Below, piece after piece: positions 56,130 through 64,000 of a stretch of 64,000 nt of DNA (its first letter is position 1; each line of letters opens with the position of its first letter). The DNA is from CAZWMK01 sp964635065 (GTDB taxonomy: Bacteria; Pseudomonadota; Alphaproteobacteria; Sphingomonadales; Sphingomonadaceae), in assembly GCA_964635065.1 (NCBI GenBank), contig CAZWMK010000001.1, positions 6,573 to 70,572 of the forward strand. The letters are read 5' to 3'. Both the position numbers and the translations under genes were made by a program. The notes below the pieces were generated by a model. It saw only the letters and a program-made list of their open reading frames with translations, was not told the origin of the DNA and did not search any database.

Positions 56130-56206
56130 TGGCGCGCCCGGAACGATTCGAACGTCCGACCCTCAGATTCGTAGTCTGATGCTCTATCCAGCTGAGCTAC
56201 GGGCGC
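56130..56206 (-). tRNA. tRNA-Arg (anticodon ACG)
   Basis: The 77-nt minus-strand tRNA starts GCGCCCGTAGCTCAGCTGGA, has anticodon loop CTACGAA (ACG) closed by CAGA/TCTG, and T-loop GTTCGAATC. The acceptor end is CGGGCGC-G with CCA encoded at 56130-56132. All four stems pair. ACG is normally edited to ICG by TadA to read CGU, CGC and CGA. Confidence 0.96.
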
Positions 56207-56330
56207 GCAGTGGGGTCCACATAGTCGCATCATTCGGTTCGCGCAAGCCCATAACATGGATAATTGGCAGCAAAGAGCGCGGTTGTTGAAAATTGTCGCG
56301 TCGCTGGTTGCGATTGGATAGGGTCGAACC

Positions 56331-56894
56331 ATGCGTTTGATCCCGCTCCTTCTTTCGTGCCTAGCGGCTGGCTGTGCCGCCGGAAATGGCGACTGGCCCA
56401 GTCTTGCTTACCGTCCCGGTGAGGACGCGGCGCGTCATTGTGGGGCTGTGGCGGCGCCGGTTGCGCCGTCGGAAACGCCGTCGGCCGGCATGGCCCCTCC
56501 GGCGCCTGTTATAGCCGATCTTTCCGCCCTGACGGCGCAGGCTGATGCGGTGTGCCGGACACTGGATGGCCTGGGTCCTCGCTGGGAGGCCAGTGCAGCC
56601 GTTGCCACGCGCGCCGTGGGAGCGGCACAGGGCGATGTGGCAGGCGGTGAGGCATGGAACGCGGCGCAGATGGCGCTGACCGGCCTTGATGTCATTGGCG
56701 CCGAGATCGACGAACAGGCGCGGACGGCGTCTGATCTGGTGCGCGACGCGGAATTGCGAATCGGCGCAGCCCCACCCGCTGACACGACGGCCACGGCGCT
56801 GGTCAAGCTACGCGCGGCACTGACACGGGCCGATGCCATGGCGCTGCGCCACCGCACGCTTTACAACCGGCTGCGCGGGCGATTGGCGTCCTGA
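56331..56894 (+). CDS. Predicted lipoprotein
   Basis: The 187-residue protein begins with a short signal and lipobox (LLLSCLAAGCAAG, with LAAGC as lipobox), so it is probably anchored in a membrane. The rest is Ala-rich and helical (AGGEAWNAAQMALTGLDVIGAEI) with few features. I do not recognise the family. It stands alone between tRNA-Arg and the convergent usher gene. Confidence 0.7.
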   Translation: MRLIPLLLSCLAAGCAAGNGDWPSLAYRPGEDAARHCGAVAAPVAPSETPSAGMAPPAPVIADLSALTAQADAVCRTLDGLGPRWEASAAVATRAVGAAQGDVAGGEAWNAAQMALTGLDVIGAEIDEQARTASDLVRDAELRIGAAPPADTTATALVKLRAALTRADAMALRHRTLYNRLRGRLAS

Positions 56895-56967
56895 TATCCT
56901 TATATATCCATAACCTGTGCCAATGAGGCACAAAGTTGTCCGCTAATCTCTGATCGCGTCGCATCGC

Positions 56968-59697
56968 TCATGGCGCGGCGCTGGTCGACATCGATTCCGG
57001 CTGGACGTCGATCTGTGCCAGCGCGACTGTAAAGCTTGGCATGTCGCCCAGCCGCAATGTGCCAAGCCGGACGGACGGCGTCTGTGCATTGATGCTGACA
57101 TCGGCGTGCAAGAGCGGCGCGACCCCGAGAATGCGGGCGACATCGGGGCGCAGGCGCAGGCTGTAGCGGCCATATGGCACGGATTCAAACAGCACAAACC
57201 CGTCAAAGTCGCTCTGATGTGCCATGATGACCTTGCTCGCGCCGTCGACCAGTTCCAGCATGACGCCGGGCTGCGGCTGTCCGGCAGCGTTGGTCAGCAG
57301 GCTTTCAACATCGCCTGTCGGACGGAGCGGGAGATCGACCGGGACACTCAGACCTGGGCGTGGCAACACAAGCAGACCAGGCGATGCCGGTTGCAGATAG
57401 GGATCAGGCAATGTCGATGTGTCGATACTGAGCAACTGCGGCTGGAATGGTCTCAGATTATCGATCATGGCCATGCCATCCGGCCCGGTTTCGCTGCCAA
57501 AGCTGGCGCTGCCGGCGCTGACGCCGACATTATCATGAATAGCCTCGCCCGGCTGCCACTGGCCGTCGGCGTTACTATCGGTGAACACGCGCGCGGCTGC
57601 CATTGCCTGACCGGCCTGGCGATGGGAAGTCATGCGACCCCAGCGCCCTTCGCTGTCCGGCCCCAGACTGAAGGCCAGATTCAGGCCGGCCGCCCATGCG
57701 CCATCGGTTGCGCCTTCCACGCGCCCGCCAAGGATGAAGCGGTCGAAACGGTGCGCATAGCCAATGGCTGCACGCCCCCGGTCGAGCATATTTTCATAAC
57801 CGATTTCAGCACGCCAGCTGCCCCGCGCGCCAGACTGCCAATCGGCGACAAGCGTTGCGCTTTCAAACGTCGATGACGGCGATAGCCGATAACGCGCCTC
57901 GCCGCGCAGGCGCACGGCACCGGCACGGATATTGGCAAGCAGTGCTGCGTCCATGCGGTCGGGGGGATCCGGCCCGGCGTGGCTTTTGAATGTCTGCCAG
58001 CGCAGTTCCTGTGTCAGCGACAGGCCGCGCAGATTGGCGGATACTCTCGCGGCGACTTCGATTTCGTCCGCCCGGTTGCGCCAGTCGGTGTAACTGGTCG
58101 CCACCTTGACCGGTACCGTTGCCGCGCCGGCGGTGAAGAAATGATCGATCGACAGGCTGTGCCGGCTTTTCAGGCCCCGTTCGATCTGGTCCGAACCAAA
58201 GCCGCGCGCCCATGTCGATTCCAGCGTGGCATAGCTGTTGCCGAATTCGCCAAGCACGGTCAGCTGGCCGGCCAGTCCGTTCTCAAGGTCGCTGGCAAGC
58301 GCGATTTCGGCAAGCGCCGGGCCGATGCTGCGTCTGACAGCCCCCTCGACATAGGTCAGGCGCTGGTCTTCCAGTTCAAGACTGTGCAACTGCAACGAAA
58401 GGCTGGTGCGCTGATCCAGCCCATGGTCGACAATGGCGCTGGCCCTGAGGCCGGTCTGGCCGCGCGGTGCCGGGATGTTTTGCAGCCGCACCAGATCGGT
58501 GCCATCCTGCATGATGCCCGCCCAATAGCTGGTCTTGCCCGGCTGGACGGCCTCGCCACCGACATTGATGACGCGCTGTTCGCGGCGCACCTGGCCTTGC
58601 GGGCCATAGGTGACGATTTCGAAGCGGTTGAGGCCGAACAACAGGGGCACATTGGTGAAGGCATAGCGGCCATCCGTGCGTTCATCGGCGAAGGCGAGCA
58701 ACTGGCCGTTCCGGTAAAGTTCGACATCCCAGCCTTGCGGCAGTTCGCCCCGAAATTCGGTACGGTCGAAATTCTGGGGGCGGTCGAATGGTTCATTGGT
58801 GACAAAAGCGCCACGGCCTGCCGAGGACTGATTGACGAGGCGCGACAGGCGTCCGCTAACATCACCGAGCGCCACCATCGTCGCCTTGAGCGGGCCGAGG
58901 AGCCCGCCGTCGGGATCAGCGCGATATGCGCGCATCCGCAGCGTTGCCGGAACGCCGCGCTCGTCGGAAGTCAGGCGGCTGTCGATGGAAAAATGAAAAG
59001 CCTCGCCTGCAGCATAAAGCTCATATTGCCGCAGCGTTTGCTGGCGGTTGCGGGCGCGGTCGTCGATTGTTTCAAGACTGGCATTGAAGTCGAGCGACGG
59101 CGTCCGCCACATGGCGTAGGGCAGGCTGGCGCGGGGCAGGCCATCCAGCGATGCCGGTGCGGGCGTGCGAAACTTGGCACGCCGGCTTTTGCGTTCGAGT
59201 GCGCGTTCCAGCGGCAGCTTTTCCGCGCTGGTGATGACAAGCTGTGCCGCCTGAAGATGGGGTGTGAGCGTCACCCCGGTCCAGCGCGCGAAAGCGCCTG
59301 CATCGACACAGGGGCCTTCGGGGGTTTGCCGCAGATCGCCATGGGCGACAGGCTGGCTTTTACCGCCAATGCTGACCGCATCGGGAGACAGGTGGAAGGT
59401 CTGGGTCTCCTTGATGAACCAGCCTGTCGCCGTCATGGCGCTGGCGTTCACGCGAATGGGAAAATCGAGCGCTTCGCTCAGTTCCGCCAGATTCAGGCAA
59501 ACGCCAGTCGGGGTTTCATAGCCCTGCACCGTGTCTTCCAGTGGCAGACGGCCCATTTGCAGGCTGAGCAGCAGATAGGCATCGGCATCAACCGCTGCGG
59601 GCCGGGGTGGGAGTGGCGTGGGTGCAGCAAGGGCTCCGGCGCCGATCGAGGCGGCCGTCAGAACGCCGATCAGGCGCCGGAGGACGGAGAACGCCAT
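56968..59697 (-). CDS. Outer-membrane usher-like protein
   Basis: This 909-residue exported protein has a signal peptide (VLTAASIGAGALAA). The N-terminal region is beta-rich (PLEDTVQGYETPTGVCLNLAELSEALDFPI). The middle has the usher-like stretch ELPQGWDVELYRNGQLLAFADERTDGRYAFTNVPLLFGLNRFEIVTYGPQGQVRREQR, then alternating strands of a likely beta barrel. C-terminal carboxypeptidase-regulatory/Ig-like segments follow (FTDSNADGQWQPGEAI, DGFVLFESVPYGRYSLRLRPD). It lies 32 bp downstream of a chaperone gene and two DUF4402 genes. It fits an outer-membrane assembly platform rather than a classical PapC, which has other signatures. Confidence 0.78.
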   Translation of the reverse strand: MAFSVLRRLIGVLTAASIGAGALAAPTPLPPRPAAVDADAYLLLSLQMGRLPLEDTVQGYETPTGVCLNLAELSEALDFPIRVNASAMTATGWFIKETQTFHLSPDAVSIGGKSQPVAHGDLRQTPEGPCVDAGAFARWTGVTLTPHLQAAQLVITSAEKLPLERALERKSRRAKFRTPAPASLDGLPRASLPYAMWRTPSLDFNASLETIDDRARNRQQTLRQYELYAAGEAFHFSIDSRLTSDERGVPATLRMRAYRADPDGGLLGPLKATMVALGDVSGRLSRLVNQSSAGRGAFVTNEPFDRPQNFDRTEFRGELPQGWDVELYRNGQLLAFADERTDGRYAFTNVPLLFGLNRFEIVTYGPQGQVRREQRVINVGGEAVQPGKTSYWAGIMQDGTDLVRLQNIPAPRGQTGLRASAIVDHGLDQRTSLSLQLHSLELEDQRLTYVEGAVRRSIGPALAEIALASDLENGLAGQLTVLGEFGNSYATLESTWARGFGSDQIERGLKSRHSLSIDHFFTAGAATVPVKVATSYTDWRNRADEIEVAARVSANLRGLSLTQELRWQTFKSHAGPDPPDRMDAALLANIRAGAVRLRGEARYRLSPSSTFESATLVADWQSGARGSWRAEIGYENMLDRGRAAIGYAHRFDRFILGGRVEGATDGAWAAGLNLAFSLGPDSEGRWGRMTSHRQAGQAMAAARVFTDSNADGQWQPGEAIHDNVGVSAGSASFGSETGPDGMAMIDNLRPFQPQLLSIDTSTLPDPYLQPASPGLLVLPRPGLSVPVDLPLRPTGDVESLLTNAAGQPQPGVMLELVDGASKVIMAHQSDFDGFVLFESVPYGRYSLRLRPDVARILGVAPLLHADVSINAQTPSVRLGTLRLGDMPSFTVALAQIDVQPESMSTSAAP

Positions 59698-59729
59698 GTG
59701 TCTGGCTTGTGTTCTGCTGCTTTTCTGTT

Positions 59730-60608
59730 CTAGCGCAGTTCGCCCTTGACCTCGGCCAGCAGCTTCTCGCCGCGCTCGTTGTTCTCCACATATTGCACGG
59801 TGACGCGGCCCTTCATGCTGGCGGCGAGTTCGGGCGTTATGCTGAAGCTGGCACGCCGCTGGGTCAGTTCAGGATAAACGGCAAGCCCGCGCGCACGGAA
59901 AAGGGGTTCGGCTTTGCCATCGCGCAGGACGCGTATCTCGCCATAGACGGAGGCTTGGCCGCTGCGCGCAAGATCGATGGTGAACTGGGGGCCTTCGGTC
60001 TGGGATTCGATGCGCGGATTGGCAAGGGCTGCGCTGGATTCCAGTTGGCCGCGCCGGATGATGACCGGAATGGTGATGCCATAGATCGGCGTGAGCTGGA
60101 TCGAAAATCCCTGATCGGGTTGGCTGGCGCCGTTCGCGGCGACGGGCGTCGCGTCGGGGGCGGCGCGGAACAGCATGTGAGCGCGATATTCGCCGTCAGG
60201 GAGGTCGGCGCCCGCGCGCATGCCGATGCGAATCGCCTGCGGCTGATTTGGTGCCAGCGTGACCCGGCGGGGTGCATAGCTGATGATTTCAAGCGCCTTT
60301 TGTTCATGGGCGGCCGGTTGGTCGACGTCGACAAGCTGACCATCCGGCGTCATGCGCTTCAGTTCCAGTGACACGCGGTATGTGGCCGTCTTTTCGCCGA
60401 TATTGTTCAGCACCACCTCGGTCATGCGCTTGCGATCGTCGAGCACCACGCGCGTTGGCGCCACCAGCAAGTCGTTGCTTGCGTGGGCGGGCGTGGAAAC
60501 AGGGGCAGCGAAAAGCGGCAAACCGGAAATAACAACCACAGATAGTTTTTTTAACGCCCTTTTAAGGACTGAATCACTAAACCTGTGGTTGCAGAATGAA
60601 GCGTGCAT
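59730..60608 (-). CDS. Fimbrial chaperone-like periplasmic protein
   Basis: This 292-residue protein has a signal region (LSVVVISGLPLFAAPVSTPAHA). A pilus-chaperone-like Ig fold follows: NDLLVAPTRVVLDDRKRMTEVVLNNIGEKTATYRVSLE, then IISYAPRRVTLAPNQPQAIRIGMR and GEYRAHMLFRA, YGITIPVIIRRG. The APRRVTLAPNQPQAIRI motif corresponds to the conserved P-R/x-P-x-QxxR of PapD-like proteins. I chose the ATG at 60608 (AGGGGG upstream). The usher follows 32 bp downstream. Confidence 0.82.
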   Translation of the reverse strand: MHASFCNHRFSDSVLKRALKKLSVVVISGLPLFAAPVSTPAHASNDLLVAPTRVVLDDRKRMTEVVLNNIGEKTATYRVSLELKRMTPDGQLVDVDQPAAHEQKALEIISYAPRRVTLAPNQPQAIRIGMRAGADLPDGEYRAHMLFRAAPDATPVAANGASQPDQGFSIQLTPIYGITIPVIIRRGQLESSAALANPRIESQTEGPQFTIDLARSGQASVYGEIRVLRDGKAEPLFRARGLAVYPELTQRRASFSITPELAASMKGRVTVQYVENNERGEKLLAEVKGELR

Positions 60609-60851
60609 GCGGGTTCCCCCTGGTTCCTCACCACCGCTGTGGCGTGACAACTGTACTTGGCACCAGCCGGTTGACCTGCAGCAGCGCTGCGCAGGTCAAC
60701 CGCGAAATGGCCGGACGCGCGTTGATCTTTCCCCCCGGAAAAATGTGCGTCCGGCCAGATCGGTCATGCTCGGCTGTGCAGGCAGAACATGGCGACCGGT
60801 TGGTTCACCATGCCAGAACGTGGTTACTGAACTCCTAAGCTGGGCAAACAG

Positions 60852-60880
60852 AAAGCCCGCCGGAGATGCCGACGGGCTTT
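60852..60880 (-). terminator. Terminator-like hairpin between DUF4402 and chaperone genes
   Basis: AAAGCCCG at 60852-60859 and CGGGCTTT at 60873-60880 pair, and on the minus strand the stem ends in TTTCTGTTTG. It lies 40 bp after the DUF4402 stop. It could attenuate read-through so that the pilin-like gene is expressed above the chaperone and usher. The rest of 60651-60919 shows nothing else. Confidence 0.65.
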
Positions 60881-60919
60881 GCTGATCAACCGGTCGCGGA
60901 CCTGCGGTCCGCAAAGGGC

Positions 60920-61217
60920 TTACTGATAGTCAGCCGAAACGTTGAACGTGCCGACATAGGTGCCAGCTGCCTGGCTGGCGCCGACGTTCAGCGTGCCGCC
61001 GATCGTGAAGCTGTCGCCACCGGCAAGAACCAGCGATGCATTGCTGAGCGAAAGACCGNNNNNNNNNNNNNNNNNNNNNNNNNNNNNNNNNNNNNNNNNN
61101 NNNNNNNNNNNNNNNNNNNNNNNNNNNNNNNNNNNNNNNNNNNNNNNNNNNNNNNNNNAGGGCGATAAAGGCGAGTGCGCTGCTGGCGATGACGGCCTGC
61201 ATCAGCTTGTTTTTCAT
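60920..61217 (-). CDS. DUF4402 pilin-like protein, interrupted by an assembly gap
   Basis: Only both ends are visible. The N-terminus is a signal peptide start (MKNKLMQAVIASSALAFIA). The C-terminus reads GLSLSNASLVLAGGDSFTIGG, then TLNVGASQAAGTYVGTFNVSADYQ, the usual end of DUF4402 proteins. The middle is hidden by N at 61059-61158. The last two residues are Tyr-Gln, as in classical chaperone-usher subunits. It is very likely a secreted, chaperone-dependent subunit. The two visible flanks are not in the same frame across exactly 100 nt. Confidence 0.8.
61059..61158. other. Assembly gap of exactly 100 N
   Basis: One hundred consecutive N in the middle of the DUF4402 gene, a scaffolding placeholder. 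The true length must be a multiple of 3 for the gene to be open, so 100 is not the real size. Confidence 0.97.
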
Positions 61218-61385
61218 GAATCCGGTTCCTCTTCTCATAATCCCGTTGTCCGCGTGGTTCATTCCCCAGCCACTCGAACACGAGACCAGATACAGCAGCG
61301 AATCTTTCCGCCCCTGTTATGAACAGAGTTAATGGCGTGATAATTGCCTGATAATTGCCTGCGCACACAGGCGCGGGGCACGTGG

Positions 61386-61937
61386 TTATTGATAGCTCGC
61401 GCTGATCGACAGCCGCGCCTTATAGTCTCCGCCTGTCGCCGATGATGGCAGCACCAGCGTGCCGCCAAAGCTGAATGTCAGCGTCCCGTCACTGCCAAGA
61501 CGGGGGGTAGGCGGCAGGTTGGTGCGGATATCGCGCAGCGTGGCGCGCACGCCCTGGCGGGCCTGCATGGGGACTTGATGCGGCAGGTCGACATTGATCA
61601 AGCGCCCTGGTGCACCAAGGATGCGGGCGCGCCCACTCATTTCAAGGCCGCCGATGATGACGGCGCCGCCATCCCCCTGGGCCCGGCCGCTGGCAGCATC
61701 GATCACGACAATCGCACCTTGCTGACCGGTCATGGCTATGCGGGCGAAGCTGAGGTCTTCGAGAATTTCGACACGCGGTTGGTCTTGTACGACCGTATTG
61801 TCCGGTATGGCGGCTGGCAGAGGCGTCATCGGCGTGGGCATAGCGCAGAGGCTGCATGCCAGGGCCGCCGATGGAAGCCCGGCGGCTATGACAAGAATAT
61901 GCCCAAGCATCAGGGCTATGGCAGAAGGGCGGGCCAT
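61386..61937 (-). CDS. Second DUF4402-like secreted protein
   Basis: This 183-residue protein has a signal peptide (IALMLGHILVIAAGLPSAALA) and a Cys pair just after it (CSLC). A beta-rich domain ends LTFSFGGTLVLPSSATGGDYKARLSISASYQ, the DUF4402 C-terminal pattern (GGTL, then a Tyr-Gln end). Mid-protein strands include ARIAMTGQQGAIVVIDAA and RILGAPGRLINVDLP. It is upstream of the first DUF4402 gene and likely a minor or tip subunit of the same system. The ATG at 61937 precedes the signal. Confidence 0.75.
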   Translation of the reverse strand: MARPSAIALMLGHILVIAAGLPSAALACSLCAMPTPMTPLPAAIPDNTVVQDQPRVEILEDLSFARIAMTGQQGAIVVIDAASGRAQGDGGAVIIGGLEMSGRARILGAPGRLINVDLPHQVPMQARQGVRATLRDIRTNLPPTPRLGSDGTLTFSFGGTLVLPSSATGGDYKARLSISASYQ

Positions 61938-62037
61938 AGCGACACGGTTAGCGTGATATGGTAACGGCGCGGTTAATCCTTGCGCCCAGGGCTGGCGGCC
62001 GGTGCGCACGGGACGCACGCACCGGATTGAGCCATCG

Positions 62038-62496
62038 TCAGTCGATGACGGTCGCCTTCAGGATCTTCCCCGGCTGGCGCGGCGGTTCGCCCGTCGGCAA
62101 GGCGTCGATATGTTCCATACCTTCGGTGACTTCACCCCAGACGGTATACTGGTTATCAAGGAACCGGGCATCGTCGAAGCAGATGAAAAACTGGCTGTTT
62201 GCCGAATGCGGATAGCTGGTGCGTGCCATCGAGCAGACGCCGCGCACATGGGGCGTCGAGGAGAATTCGGCCTGAAGATCGGGCTTTTCCGATCCGCCCA
62301 TGCCGGTGCCGGTCGGGTCGCCGCCCTGCGCCATGAAACCCGGAATGACACGATGGAAGACGACGCCGTCGTAAAAGCCTTCGCGTGCCAGTTCGGTGAT
62401 GCGCGCGACGTGGCCGGGCGCGAGATCGGGGCGCAGGCGAATGCGAACGTCGCCCGCTTCAAGGGTGAAGACGAGCGTTGAGGGCGTATCGGTCAT
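62038..62496 (-). CDS. Cyclophilin-type peptidyl-prolyl cis-trans isomerase
   Basis: This 152-residue cyclophilin catalyses proline isomerisation, apparently in the cytoplasm since no signal peptide is present. It has the catalytic Arg in GVVFHRVIPGFMAQGGDPTGTGMGG, then MARTSYPHSANSQFFIC and LDNQYTVWGEVTEGME. I chose the ATG at 62496 because AAGGA lies 8 nt upstream and an earlier ATG lacks homology. Confidence 0.94.
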   Translation of the reverse strand: MTDTPSTLVFTLEAGDVRIRLRPDLAPGHVARITELAREGFYDGVVFHRVIPGFMAQGGDPTGTGMGGSEKPDLQAEFSSTPHVRGVCSMARTSYPHSANSQFFICFDDARFLDNQYTVWGEVTEGMEHIDALPTGEPPRQPGKILKATVID

Positions 62497-62567
62497 GCGA
62501 AAGTCCTTTTCATGAAAAAGGGGGCGGGAAGCGTTGACCGCCACCCGCCCCCCATGTCTGGCGTTGC

Positions 62568-63335
62568 TTACAGTTCTTCGATGTTGACAGCCGCGAGCTT
62601 GCCGCGACGGTCGGTTTCGAGCTGGAAGCTGACGCGCTGACCTTCGTTCAGGCCGGCAAGACCGGAACGTTCGACAGCGCTGATGTGGACAAAGGCGTCG
62701 GGCTGGCCGTCTTCACGGGCAATGAAACCGAAACCCTTCTGACCGTTGAAGAACTTGACAGTGCCTTCAACACGCTCCGACGATACTTCGCGGGGGCTGT
62801 CAAAGCCACCGCCACGCGGCTGGTCGTCAAAGCTGCGACGCGGGCGTTCGGCCTGCGGCGGGGCATCGCCTTCCAGCACGAGATCGGCTGCTGACAGCTT
62901 GCCGCCACGGTCGAGAACGGTGAAGCTGATCGGCTGACCTTCGGCCAGCGTGGTCAGGCCTGCGCGCTCGACGGCGCTGATGTGCACGAACACATCTTCG
63001 CCGCCATCTTCGCGCGCGACAAAGCCGAAGCCTTTCTGGGTGTTGAACCATTTGACCGTGCCACGCGCCGTGCCGAGGTTGGCTGCGGGCGTACGCGGTG
63101 CACCACCGCCAAAGCCGCCGCCGCGCGGACCGCCGCCGAAGCCGCCACCGCCGCCAGCACCGCCGCCGAAGCCGCCGCCGCCGAAGCCGCCGCCGCCGCC
63201 GAAGCCGCCGCGCGGACCGCCGCCGAAGCCGCCGCCGCCGAAGCCGCCGCCGCCACCAAAATCGTCATCGAACTTGTCACGTCCGCCGCGACGATCACTC
63301 CCGCGGCCACCGCCACGCTTGCGGTCAAAATTCAT
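62568..63335 (-). CDS. Double cold-shock-domain protein with glycine-rich N-terminus
   Basis: The 255-residue protein starts with a Gly/Phe/Arg-rich low-complexity tract (about residues 8-80, repeats of GGGGFGGG and GGPRGG). Two cold-shock domains follow. CSD1 has [20 protein letters not shown] and [16 protein letters not shown]2 has [20 protein letters not shown] and [12 protein letters not shown]. Both RNP1 (KGFGF) and RNP2 (VFVHI or AFVHI) are intact, so both should bind single-stranded RNA or DNA. The linker holds [18 protein letters not shown]. The glycine tract is encoded by near-identical GGC repeats at 63100-63262. Confidence 0.93.
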   Translation of the reverse strand: MNFDRKRGGGRGSDRRGGRDKFDDDFGGGGGFGGGGFGGGPRGGFGGGGGFGGGGFGGGAGGGGGFGGGPRGGGFGGGAPRTPAANLGTARGTVKWFNTQKGFGFVAREDGGEDVFVHISAVERAGLTTLAEGQPISFTVLDRGGKLSAADLVLEGDAPPQAERPRRSFDDQPRGGGFDSPREVSSERVEGTVKFFNGQKGFGFIAREDGQPDAFVHISAVERSGLAGLNEGQRVSFQLETDRRGKLAAVNIEEL

Positions 63336-63596
63336 CTTGGGTCTGTTCTTTCAAATGGGTTGGGTAGAGCGCAGGTCGGGCCTCTGAATGTCCGGCGGGT
63401 CTTTTGACCAGCATGATCCTGTTCCATGAACGAGCACGACTATAATGTGCGCAATTTCAACCTTAGCCGAGAATCATCCTACAAGCGAGAAGATTCTCAC
63501 GAGGCAGTGCATTTAAACATCCGCCTGGCTGGATGGATGCCACCAGGCAGCGGGCAGGCTGATATGAGTGTGTAAAATTTTCCGACACTGAACATG

Positions 63597-63626
63597 AAAA
63601 GGGCCGCAGCATGTGCTGCGGCCCTT
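63597..63626 (-). terminator. Rho-independent terminator after the PEP-CTERM gene
   Basis: GGGCCGCAGCA and TGCTGCGGCCC pair perfectly (63601-63624) with AA/TT extending the stem. On the minus strand it is followed by TTTTCATG. It lies 33 bp after the stop at 63659. The rest of the 323-bp gap 63336-63658 shows no gene. Confidence 0.88.
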
Positions 63627-63658
63627 CCATACTCAGGATCGGGCTGAGCCTTGCAGGC

Positions 63659-64000
63659 TTAGGCAGCCTTGCGGCGGCGACGGCCAAGGCCGACTGCTGC
63701 GAGACCGAGGCCAAGCAGGCCGAGCGACGCCGGTTCCGGCACATCGGCGTTGAAGCCGAAGGTCAGGTTGTTTTCAACCGGGAACGGATTGTCGCTGCTC
63801 GGACGGAACAGGCCGCCGGTGCCCGCGAATTCAACATCGAGACCGGGCAGGTCGAAGAAGTCGACGGTGTTGAAGTTTTCGCTGAGCAGCGACAGCTGGT
63901 AATCGAACGTGCCCTTGCTGGTAGCGAGCAGACCGGTGCTGAAGCCGCCAAGGTCGGTCAGCGTGTTGGCAATCCAATATTCGTCAGCCGAGCCGTTGAA
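63659..64000 (-). CDS. PEP-CTERM sorting-domain protein (cut by right edge)
   Basis: Only the last 113 residues are visible. They end VPEPASLGLLGLGLAAVGLGRRRRKAA: the VPEP motif, a hydrophobic helix and a basic cluster, the sorting signal of the PEP-CTERM/exosortase system. Upstream sequence (LGGFSTGLLATSKGTFDYQLSLLSENFNTVDFFDL) is a beta-rich exported domain. Exosortase recognition is expected in the inner membrane; no exosortase gene lies in the window. Confidence 0.93.
   Translation of the reverse strand, partial: FNGSADEYWIANTLTDLGGFSTGLLATSKGTFDYQLSLLSENFNTVDFFDLPGLDVEFAGTGGLFRPSSDNPFPVENNLTFGFNADVPEPASLGLLGLGLAAVGLGRRRRKAA

Noticed and set aside
55926..56174. Open frame continuing from the DUF2726 remnant into tRNA-Arg
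   Set aside because: The last third is antisense tRNA; only the DUF2726-like part has homology and it lacks a proper start.
63099..63262. Short tandem units resembling a repeat array or CRISPR
   Set aside because: The units are coding (GGC/TTC codons of the glycine tract), have no spacers and no adjacent cas genes.
62950..63387. Plus-strand frames encoding poly-Pro or poly-Ala repeats opposite the cold-shock gene
   Set aside because: They are the complement of the glycine repeat codons; no start signal or homology.

Overview
The window is chromosomal DNA from an alphaproteobacterium, most likely of the order Sphingomonadales. The evidence is GC-rich coding sequence, the alphaproteobacterial block hemE-oriC-ppsR-maf-aroE-coaE-dnaQ, a RegB/RegA (ActS/ActR) pair, DUF4169/DUF1491/DUF2948/DUF6489/UPF0262 genes, a DUF4402 pilus-like locus and a PEP-CTERM protein. 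It is a draft scaffold: a run of exactly 100 N interrupts one gene near the right end. Almost all of the rest is densely packed single-copy core genome. No rRNA, CRISPR array, insertion sequence or prophage was seen, and there is one tRNA.

Layout. 1-4.3 kb: replication genes gyrB (partial), recF and dnaN on the minus strand, with a TauE-type permease and a secreted protein of opposite strand between recF and dnaN. 4.4-13.9 kb: a hybrid sensor kinase, a decayed scoA/scoB fusion, a histidine phosphatase, an IalB-like protein, rlmN, a cyclopropane fatty acid synthase, a four-EF-hand protein, a small gene behind a good Fur-box match, and argG. 13.9-17.5 kb: a small membrane protein, a NoeA-like methyltransferase and a membrane sulfatase-fold protein, probably acting on a surface glycan. 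17.5-26.8 kb: the folD operon, msrB, a class A PBP, an sco-ycgN-ygjP operon, an ankyrin protein, a second histidine phosphatase and regB-regA. 26.9-33.8 kb: a Rieske oxygenase, an SSADH-type dehydrogenase, a SleB-like hydrolase, and ptsN/hpf.

33.1-47.3 kb is the replication and segregation core. The minus-strand operon ppsR-maf-aroE-coaE-dnaQ and the plus-strand series hemE-hemJ-rho-terC...mnmE-mnmG-rsmG-parA-parB diverge from a 295-bp intergenic region at 36656-36950. That region holds three perfect DnaA boxes, five GANTC (CcrM-type) sites within 116 bp and an AT-rich flank, so it is very probably the chromosomal origin. Two perfect 16-bp parS sites lie 6-8 kb away, one between mnmE and mnmG and one inside rsmG, next to parAB.

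47.3-64 kb: acylphosphatase and a malonyl-CoA-synthetase-like enzyme, a flippase, murA, rarD, dcd, an HTH regulator, tRNA-Arg beside a DUF2726 gene remnant, then a chaperone-usher-like locus (usher, chaperone, two DUF4402 pilin-like proteins ending in Tyr-Gln), a cyclophilin, a glycine-rich double cold-shock protein and, cut by the right edge, a PEP-CTERM protein. I did not find a wholly new system. The best leads are the oriC/parS architecture, the DUF4402 chaperone-usher locus with its mis-sized gap, the scoAB chimera, the CTG start of mnmE and the altered RegB sensor.
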